Shown: piece after piece, positions 35,080 through 40,718 of the stretch
How positions within the stretch are numbered: the first letter of the stretch is position 1
Layout of the letters: each line of letters starts with the position of its first letter
The notes under the pieces: model-generated
Seen by the model: only the letters and a program-made list of their open reading frames with translations
What the model was told of the DNA's origin: nothing
The model's database searches: none
Made by a program: the position numbers and the translations under genes
Assembly (NCBI GenBank): GCA_022447665.1
Contig: JAKVAQ010000007.1
Location: 1-40,718, forward strand
Length of the DNA: 40,718 nt
Origin: Crocinitomicaceae bacterium
GTDB taxonomy: Bacteria; Bacteroidota; Bacteroidia; Flavobacteriales_D; Crocinitomicaceae
Direction: 5' to 3'

Positions 35080-35779
35080 TGTACTCTAAAATTTCGTTTA
35101 GCCCTAGTAGCGTTAAATTTGAATTTGCAAAGATGGGGTTTTTATATTCTTTATCAAAGAATTTCGCATCTCCTCCGGTCATAAAAATTGTTAAGCCTGG
35201 GAACTGATCAGAATAACGCTCAATGAACCCATTTATTTCATGGAATAAACCATGGTGAGCACCATTTCTAAGGCTTGTTTCTGTATTTGTTCCAAAGTTG
35301 AATTCAAAATTTTCAGTTTCAAGCAATGGAAGTTTGTCGGTGAGTTGGTGTAGAGCTTTGTATCTCATGGCTAGTCCTGGAGCAATATTTCCGCCTAAAT
35401 ATTCCCCATTAATCACTAAATCATATTTGACACAGGTTCCTAAATCAATGATGAGTGAGTTCCCATTCGGATTTAAGGAATATCCACCTACGGCATTGGC
35501 TAATCGATCTGCTCCTAGACTTTTAGGTGTTTCATATTTGTTGTGAATAGGAATTGGAGTTGAATTTGTGAATTTAAGTACAGGTACCAATGCAAAATCA
35601 AAGTTATGATTCGTGACATTTGATAGGATTACTCGAGATACTTCGGGTAATAGATGATTGATTTTTTTCTGAGCGGAATCAGAATCATTTCTTCCAAAAA
35701 GGAATTTTTCTACTAATTCACTTTCATTAAAAAGCGCAATTTTAGTTGATGTATTCCCCTGATCAAGAATCAATTTCAT
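35069..35779 (-). CDS. coaX: Type III pantothenate kinase
   Basis: A 236-residue ASKHA-fold enzyme catalysing the first step of coenzyme A synthesis, pantothenate to 4'-phosphopantothenate, with ATP and a monovalent cation. Motifs are the N-terminal LILDQGNTSTKIALF (PHOSPHATE 1 loop with Asp), PKSLGADRLANAVGGYSLN, LIIDLGTCVKYDLVINGEYL with the second Asp, GGNIAPGLAMRYKALHQLTD and FMTGGDAKFF. Its length is a little short (usually 240-260) but complete. It heads the minus-strand cluster with the OMP gene. Confidence 0.95.
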   Translation of the reverse strand: MKLILDQGNTSTKIALFNESELVEKFLFGRNDSDSAQKKINHLLPEVSRVILSNVTNHNFDFALVPVLKFTNSTPIPIHNKYETPKSLGADRLANAVGGYSLNPNGNSLIIDLGTCVKYDLVINGEYLGGNIAPGLAMRYKALHQLTDKLPLLETENFEFNFGTNTETSLRNGAHHGLFHEINGFIERYSDQFPGLTIFMTGGDAKFFDKEYKNPIFANSNLTLLGLNEILEYNAE

Positions 35780-35783
35780 CCTA

Positions 35784-35791
35784 CAAAAATG
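35784..35791 (-). promoter_or_regulatory. Possible -7 box of coaX
   Basis: The minus strand reads CATTTTTG, one mismatch to TAnnTTTG, 4 bp before the ATG, which would make the message leaderless. Weak evidence. Confidence 0.25.
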
Positions 35792-35864
35792 GTTAGATTC
35801 TCTTGCATAGAAAAGAAAAAACTAAAAAACCGTGTTTTTCTTTATGAACTTTAGATTTGATTGT

Positions 35865-35872
35865 TATCTTTG
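35865..35872 (+). promoter_or_regulatory. -7 box of tRNA-Phe
   Basis: TATCTTTG is an exact TAnnTTTG match, 26 bp upstream of the tRNA 5' end. Transcription should start near 35879, leaving a short 5' leader for RNase P. Confidence 0.6.
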
Positions 35873-35898
35873 CGCCTGCTTAGGAATGAGCAAAAGGC

Positions 35899-35971
<73 letters not shown>

Positions 35972-35973
35972 CA

Positions 35974-36008
35974 AGACCGGTAGACTAGATCTATCGGTCT
36001 TTTTTTTG
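35974..36008 (+). terminator. Terminator of tRNA-Phe
   Basis: AGACCGGTAGA pairs with TCTATCGGTCT (11 bp, one G-T) around CTAGA, followed by a T run of eight. Confidence 0.88.
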
Positions 36009-36103
36009 TCCGAACGAGTCGAATTCTATTCGAACGAGTGCTGGTAAAAAAAATAACGCATTGTTAATGCGGTCTTGTGGTTAACCTTTTCGATTCACGC
36101 AGT

Positions 36104-36159
36104 AAATCCCTCCATCACCACAAGACCGGTAGACTAGATTTATCGGTCTTTTTTTTGTC
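36104..36159 (+). repeat. Copy of the tRNA-Phe 3' end and terminator
   Basis: A 56-bp direct repeat of 35955-36010 with a single mismatch (T for C), offset 149 bp. It includes the last 17 nt of the tRNA and the whole terminator, but not the rest of the tRNA. The 93 bp between the copies contain a 9-bp direct repeat (CGAACGAGT at 36011 and 36031) and a CGCATT/AATGCG hairpin (36057-36071). Such a partial 3' duplication is what tRNA-targeting integrases leave behind, but no integrase is present. Confidence 0.85.
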
Positions 36160-36186
36160 AGAACTAATGGATTTATAGGAGAGCAA

Positions 36187-36212
36187 CAAAAAAGGAGGCC
36201 AGAGCCTCCTTT
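36187..36212 (-). terminator. Terminator of the giant surface protein gene
   Basis: On the minus strand AAAGGAGGC pairs with GCCTCCTTT around a 4-base loop and is followed by a T-rich run. It begins 7 bp after the stop codon at 36219. Confidence 0.85.
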
Positions 36213-36218
36213 AATTAT

Positions 36219-39200
36219 TTATTTAAGAATCGAGACTGTTCCTCGGTCTACATGAGTTTTATCTGACATGGTTTCTCCAAACTCGAGTTGCCAAACATAA
36301 ACTTCATCAGTAACAAGTCCTTGACCTGCGTATGTTCCATCCCATCCAATAGTTGGATCATATGATTCAAATACTATTTCACCCCAACGGTTAAAAATTG
36401 TCAGGTGATAATCATAAACATCAATTCCTGCTGATATAACAGGCTTGAATACTTGATTCAAGTCGTTCCCGTCAGGCGTAAATGTATTCGGAACATAATA
36501 AAGAATTATGTCTTTAATAACGATGACCTTTGTAGTGGTGTCGTTACATCCGTTAGCATTTTGAGCAATAAGGGTTATTACATAACTCGAACCTGTTTCA
36601 GAAGGGAATTCATGAATTGGATCTACCGCGTTTGATTCAGGTGAATAATCACCGAAGTTCCAGATGTAGGAATCAGCATTAATACTCTCGTTTGTAAATT
36701 CAATTTCAGTATCCATGATCGTAATCTCTTCCGTATAAGGGAAACTGAATGCAGCAATTGCATATTCAGAGATACTAACATAGTCAGTAATAGTTGATGA
36801 ATTCGTGCAACCTTCGGCAGAGGTAACCGTCAAGCTAACATCAAATAAACCTCCTGTATCATAAGTGTGCGAAACCGATCCGCAAGATGCAGCAGTTATT
36901 CCATCACCAAAATCCCAAGTACAGTCTGTTCCTGTTGGAGCAGAAAGATTGTCAAAATTCACAGTATGCCCAATACAGCCAGCGAGGATATCACCTGAAA
37001 TAATTACTTCTGGTGTTGGATTTACTGTAATGTTAAAAGTGATCGGATTACCAACGCATCCACCAGGTGAGGTAGGAATTAATTCAACCGTTGCTATGAT
37101 TGGAGCCGCAGTGGTATTAACCGCAGTAAATGTTCCAATATCTCCAGTTCCAACAAGTCCGAACCCAATATCTCCACCTGCGATAACTGTCCAATCAATT
37201 GTAGCTGGAGTATCCGTTGTAAATCCAGGTATGGTTAAATCTTCACCATTACAGATACTCAAATCTGAAACTGGTGTTACAGAAGGAACTTCACTAACCG
37301 TGACGTCAATAGTTGCCATGTCATTTGAACATGGAGGTACACCATCTACTGTATATGTAAACGTATATATTCCTCCAGTTAATCCAGACACATCAAAAAC
37401 ACCAGTAAATGGGGTGAATGAACCTGAGCCTGTAGTTTCTATCCAAGCTCCTCCAAAGTCAGCTCCTACCAATAATGTATTGAGATCCAAAGTAGTTCCT
37501 GCTGTATTACAAATTGTGGTTGCATTATCAGCACCAGCTACTACTTCTTGCTCAATTGCAACAGTAATGATTGCGTTATCATCCGCACATGGAGCAACAG
37601 CAGTTAACGTGTAATCAAATGTGTATGATCCGGCAGGAACCCCTGTAGCATCAAGAATTCCTGTTCCAGGAGTGAATTCTCCTGATGGTACTCCAGTTGT
37701 TTCAGTCCAGATACCACCTGCATCTGCACCTACTAATAAGGTGTTAAGATCTAGTGTAGAACCTGCTGAATTACATAAGGCCCATCCTGCATCTGGTCCA
37801 GCAATCACTTCTTGTTCAATTGTAATCGTCATGGTTGCAATATCTCCTGGACATGGACCAGCGGCCGGAATACTATATTCGAATGTATATACGCCAGCAG
37901 CCACACCTGAAGCGTCAAGAATTCCTGTAGCCGGGGTAAATCCACCAGAAAAAGTTCCACTAGTTTCGGACCAAGTTCCTCCCGCATCTGCACCAGCAAG
38001 GAGGGTGTTAAGGTCTAGTGTGGTTCCTGCAGTATTACATAGAGCCGATACGTTATCTGCTCCCGCGGTAGGTAAATCTGTTACCGTTACCGTGAATGTT
38101 GCCATGTCGTCAACGCATGGAGCTACTGCCGTTAAAGAATAATTAAATGTGTAATCACCAGCCGCTAAACCGTCAGCATCCAATATTCCAGTTCCTGGCG
38201 TGAAGGCGCCAGATCCAGTTACTTCTACCCATGTTCCTCCCGCATCTGCTCCCACTAATAGAGTGTTTAAGTCTAGCGTAGAACCGGCAGAATTACAAAT
38301 TGAAGCGACATTATCCGCACCAGCGTTTACTTCTTGTTCAATTGTAATTGTCATGGTTGAGATATCTCCAGGACAAGGACCTACTGCAGGTATGCTATAT
38401 TCGAACGTATAAATACCGGCAGTAACACCTGAAGCATCCAGTTCACCAGTTAGTGGTGTGCAGCCTCCCGATGGTACGCCCGTAGTTTCGGTCCAAGTAC
38501 CACCTGCATCAGCACCAACGAGTAGTGTATTTAAATCTAAAATAGTTCCTGCTCCATTACAAAGGGCAGTTGCATTATCTGCTCCTGCGGTAGGAAGATT
38601 GGTAACCGTAATTGTGAAGTTTGCAATATCATCTACACAAGGTGCAGTTCCAGTTACGGTGTAAGTAAAATCGTAAGTACCAGCGATAAGACCTGAAGCG
38701 TCAAACACACCAGTTGCTGGATTGAATGAACCAGAACCAGATGTTTCAGCCCATGTTCCACCTGTATCAGCACCAATTAATAATGTATTTAAATCAAGTG
38801 TAGAACCTACACTATTACAAAGAACAGCAGTATTATCGGCACCAGCATTCGCTTCCTGTTCGATAGTAATAGTTATGGTCGCAATATCATCAGGACAAGG
38901 AGTGGTTCCAGTAATGGTATAATCAAAAGTATAGACTCCAGGAGCAACACCTGATGCGTCAATAATACCTGTTCCTGGCGTAAATCCGCCAGAAGGAACA
39001 CCAGTTGTCTCTGTCCAGGCGCCACCTGCATCAGCCCCAATGAGTAAAGTATTAAGATCTAAAGTAGTTCCCGCAGAATTACACAAAGTGGATGCATTAT
39101 CGGTACCTGCATTGGCTGCTTCTTCGACTGTAACAGTAAAATTAGCTACATCATCTGCGCAGGGAGGAGTACCTGCTATCGTGTAAGTGAAAGTATAATC

Positions 39201-40718
39201 ACCAGCAGTTAAACCAGCAGCATCAAATACACCGGTACCAGCAGTGAATGAACCAGAAGTAGAAGTTTCTGCCCAAGTTCCGCCAGCATCAGCCCCAACT
39301 AACAAAGTGTTGAGATCAAGAGTAGACCCTACAGTATTACAAAGAGAGGCAACATTATCAGCCCCAGCATTCGCTTCTTGGATAATTGTAATGGTCATTG
39401 TAGCCACATCAATAGGGCAAGGCGCGACACCAGTTACCGTATAATCAAAAGTATAAGTTCCAGCAGCAACACTGGAAGCAGCCAGTATCCCAGTACCAGG
39501 TGTGAATCCACCTGATGCAGTACCTGAAGTCTCTGTCCAAGCTCCCCCAGCATCGGCTCCAGTTAATAAAGTATTTAAATCTAATGTTGAACCAACAGAG
39601 TTACATAATGTTGAAACATTATCAGTTCCTGCGTCTACCGCTTCTTCAACTGTTACAGTGATTATGGCGAAATCATCTACACAAGGAGGTACGGCGGTTA
39701 CTGTATACATAAAGCTATAGAATCCAGCTGCTGTAGAACCGGCATCTAGCTCACCTGTGCCTGGTGTAAATGCACCAGAAGCAGTTGCAGTAGTTTCTGT
39801 CCAGGTTCCTCCGGCATCGGCCCCAACTAATAAGGTGTTTAGGTCAACAATTGATCCTGCCGTATTACAAGCTGTAGTAGTATTGTCAGCACCGGCGGTA
39901 ACTTCTTGTTCAATTGTGATCGTAATTGTCGCAATATCATCTATACAAGGAGCGATGGCCGTAACGGTATAATCGAATGTATAAACACCCGCTGTCACAC
40001 CTGAAGCATCAAGCTCTCCAGTTCCCGGAGTAAAACCACCTGATGGCACACCGGTAGTTTCTGTCCAAGTTCCACCAGCATCGGCTCCAACTAATAAAGC
40101 ATCTAGATCTAACACTGTACCCGCGGAGTTGCAAAGTGAAGCCGCATTGTCAACTCCCGCGTTTACTTCTTCCTCAATAGTTATGGTAAAGATTGCAACA
40201 TCTCCTGGACAAGGTCCTACCGCAGGAATTGTATACTCAAAAGTATAAATTCCACCAGCAACGCCAGAACCATCTAGTATTCCGGTTAACGGGGTAAATC
40301 CGCCAGAAGGAGTTGCAGTAGTTTCTGACCAGGTTCCACTAGCATCAGCCCCAACTAATAAAGTATTAAGGTCTAAAGTAGTCCCTGCAGTATTACAAAG
40401 AGAAGCAGTATTGTCAGCTCCTGCATTAGGTAAGTCAGTTACAGTTACTGTAAAGTTAGCAATATCATCTACGCAAGGAGCGACAGCTGTAACCGTATAA
40501 GTGAAGGTATAATCACCAGCAGCCAAACCAGAAGCGTCAAATACTCCAGTACCTGGAGTAAATGCACCTGAGCCAGAAGTTTCAGCCCAAGTCCCACCAA
40601 CATCAGCTCCTATCAATAATGTATTTAAGTTTAATGTTGTACCTGCAGTATTACAAAGGACAGCTATGTTATCAGCTCCAGCTGTTACCTCTTCTTCAAC
40701 AGTAATCGTAAAGTCAGC
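36219..40718 (-). CDS. Giant tandem-repeat surface protein, T9SS type B (gliding C-terminal) sorting domain, 5' end missing
   Basis: The frame is open from the stop at 36219 to the window edge, so 1499 residues are seen and the N-terminus is missing. It begins with thirteen tandem 86-88 residue units, typically LCNTAGTTLDLNTLL, VGADAGGTWTETTG, FTPGTGILDASGV, AAGVYTFDYTVT and an APC-then-DD or PCPGD pair ending IEQEVNAG. After unit 13 come an Ig/PKD-like block (SICNGEDLTIPG, IDWTVIAGGD, with CVGNP and CIGH cysteines), then two PKD domains (CTWDFGDG and YIWNFGDYSPES). The C-terminus is the gliding-motility domain (YVPNTFTPDGNDLNQVFKP, LTIFNRWGEIVFES, VYVWQLEF), a T9SS type B signal. It is probably a large cell-surface adhesin or matrix protein. 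The ligand is unknown. Confidence 0.88.
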   Translation of the reverse strand, partial: ADFTITVEEEVTAGADNIAVLCNTAGTTLNLNTLLIGADVGGTWAETSGSGAFTPGTGVFDASGLAAGDYTFTYTVTAVAPCVDDIANFTVTVTDLPNAGADNTASLCNTAGTTLDLNTLLVGADASGTWSETTATPSGGFTPLTGILDGSGVAGGIYTFEYTIPAVGPCPGDVAIFTITIEEEVNAGVDNAASLCNSAGTVLDLDALLVGADAGGTWTETTGVPSGGFTPGTGELDASGVTAGVYTFDYTVTAIAPCIDDIATITITIEQEVTAGADNTTTACNTAGSIVDLNTLLVGADAGGTWTETTATASGAFTPGTGELDAGSTAAGFYSFMYTVTAVPPCVDDFAIITVTVEEAVDAGTDNVSTLCNSVGSTLDLNTLLTGADAGGAWTETSGTASGGFTPGTGILAASSVAAGTYTFDYTVTGVAPCPIDVATMTITIIQEANAGADNVASLCNTVGSTLDLNTLLVGADAGGTWAETSTSGSFTAGTGVFDAAGLTAGDYTFTYTIAGTPPCADDVANFTVTVEEAANAGTDNASTLCNSAGTTLDLNTLLIGADAGGAWTETTGVPSGGFTPGTGIIDASGVAPGVYTFDYTITGTTPCPDDIATITITIEQEANAGADNTAVLCNSVGSTLDLNTLLIGADTGGTWAETSGSGSFNPATGVFDASGLIAGTYDFTYTVTGTAPCVDDIANFTITVTNLPTAGADNATALCNGAGTILDLNTLLVGADAGGTWTETTGVPSGGCTPLTGELDASGVTAGIYTFEYSIPAVGPCPGDISTMTITIEQEVNAGADNVASICNSAGSTLDLNTLLVGADAGGTWVEVTGSGAFTPGTGILDADGLAAGDYTFNYSLTAVAPCVDDMATFTVTVTDLPTAGADNVSALCNTAGTTLDLNTLLAGADAGGTWSETSGTFSGGFTPATGILDASGVAAGVYTFEYSIPAAGPCPGDIATMTITIEQEVIAGPDAGWALCNSAGSTLDLNTLLVGADAGGIWTETTGVPSGEFTPGTGILDATGVPAGSYTFDYTLTAVAPCADDNAIITVAIEQEVVAGADNATTICNTAGTTLDLNTLLVGADFGGAWIETTGSGSFTPFTGVFDVSGLTGGIYTFTYTVDGVPPCSNDMATIDVTVSEVPSVTPVSDLSICNGEDLTIPGFTTDTPATIDWTVIAGGDIGFGLVGTGDIGTFTAVNTTAAPIIATVELIPTSPGGCVGNPITFNITVNPTPEVIISGDILAGCIGHTVNFDNLSAPTGTDCTWDFGDGITAASCGSVSHTYDTGGLFDVSLTVTSAEGCTNSSTITDYVSISEYAIAAFSFPYTEEITIMDTEIEFTNESINADSYIWNFGDYSPESNAVDPIHEFPSETGSSYVITLIAQNANGCNDTTTKVIVIKDIILYYVPNTFTPDGNDLNQVFKPVISAGIDVYDYHLTIFNRWGEIVFESYDPTIGWDGTYAGQGLVTDEVYVWQLEFGETMSDKTHVDRGTVSILK
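37269..40718 (-). repeat. Thirteen 258-264 bp tandem repeats encoding 86-88 residue units
   Basis: Within the surface protein gene, full units start (on the minus strand) at 40676 and continue to 37269, with an average period of about 262 bp; the spacing is exactly 264 bp for the last two. The tail of a further unit runs off the window. Units are not identical. Those ending VTDLP or VTNLP (units 1, 8 and 10) are each followed by one carrying PCPGD (units 2, 9 and 11), so the array partly grew by duplicating pairs. Each unit carries two Cys (CN near the start, PC near the end). Confidence 0.88.

Noticed and set aside
36049-36121. A second tRNA-Phe gene ending at 36120
   Set aside because: Only the 3' 17 nt and the terminator match. 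The 5' part has no D arm, anticodon stem or acceptor strand, so it is a partial copy and not a functional tRNA.
36865-39972. Long plus-strand open frames across the repeat region of the surface protein gene
   Set aside because: They lie antisense to a strongly coding repeat array, recur with the same period, and consist of Pro, Val and Ser-rich low-complexity translations. They are shadows of the real gene.
37269-40718. Regularly spaced repeats resembling a CRISPR array
   Set aside because: The period is about 262 bp, all of it coding and in one frame, with no constant short repeat separated by unique spacers. It is a protein tandem repeat.

Overview
The window looks like chromosome from a Bacteroidota bacterium, most likely a flavobacterium-like gliding or surface-associated lineage. 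The evidence is mutually supporting: one protein ends in a type A T9SS sorting domain and another in a type B (gliding-motility C-terminal) domain. There are also a SPOR protein with an N-terminal HU/CCDC81-like region, a DUF4296 lipoprotein, a lipoprotein form of LptC, a TonB with a long acidic linker, and repeated TAnnTTTG promoter boxes of the Bacteroidota housekeeping type. Base composition is AT-rich throughout.

Layout. 1-316: REP-like palindromes and no gene. 317-1789: a minus-strand group with a RidA-family protein that resembles 2-aminomuconate deaminase. 1859-3145: a small membrane protein, then TonB behind a textbook sigma-54 promoter. 3262-3857: a REP-type inverted repeat abutting a frameshifted lipoprotein gene. 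4941-7830: a tight kynurenine operon (kynureninase, a 73-residue one-TM protein, kynurenine 3-monooxygenase). 7878-13690: hemL, a UbiA-like membrane protein, an unknown exported protein and the single-chain glycine decarboxylase gcvP. 13787-19222: a T9SS cargo protein, a DUF4296 lipoprotein, an AtoE-type fatty-acid transporter, a VOC protein and a secreted C1 peptidase. 19223-25826: a gene-poor, decaying stretch that holds one intact gene, a PAS-SpoIIE phosphatase behind a 25-bp palindromic operator, and a large BNR-type secreted-protein pseudogene with several lesions. 25998-28809: the SPOR protein, a plug-only TonB-receptor-like protein and a DUF2459/TIGR02117 protein. 28843-31442: rlmN and an exported protein. 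31439-35779: a minus-strand cluster coaX, outer-membrane protein, TPR protein, lptC and a small membrane protein. 35899-36159: tRNA-Phe with its 3' end and terminator duplicated 149 bp downstream. 36219-40718: the 3' part of a giant T9SS type B surface protein containing thirteen 86-88 residue tandem repeats, running off the window.

Functional threads. Tryptophan/kynurenine breakdown links kynU, KMO and probably the RidA protein. The tryptophan dioxygenase, formamidase and later ring-cleavage genes are not in this window. Envelope biogenesis links TonB, LptC, the SPOR protein, the plug-only protein and several outer-membrane or T9SS cargo proteins. Housekeeping is represented by hemL, gcvP, rlmN, coaX and tRNA-Phe. 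Nothing here is a defence island, CRISPR array, intact transposon or prophage. The most unusual signals are the sigma-54 promoter on tonB, the palindromic operator on the SpoIIE gene, the duplicated tRNA 3' end, the plug-only protein and the hierarchical repeat protein.
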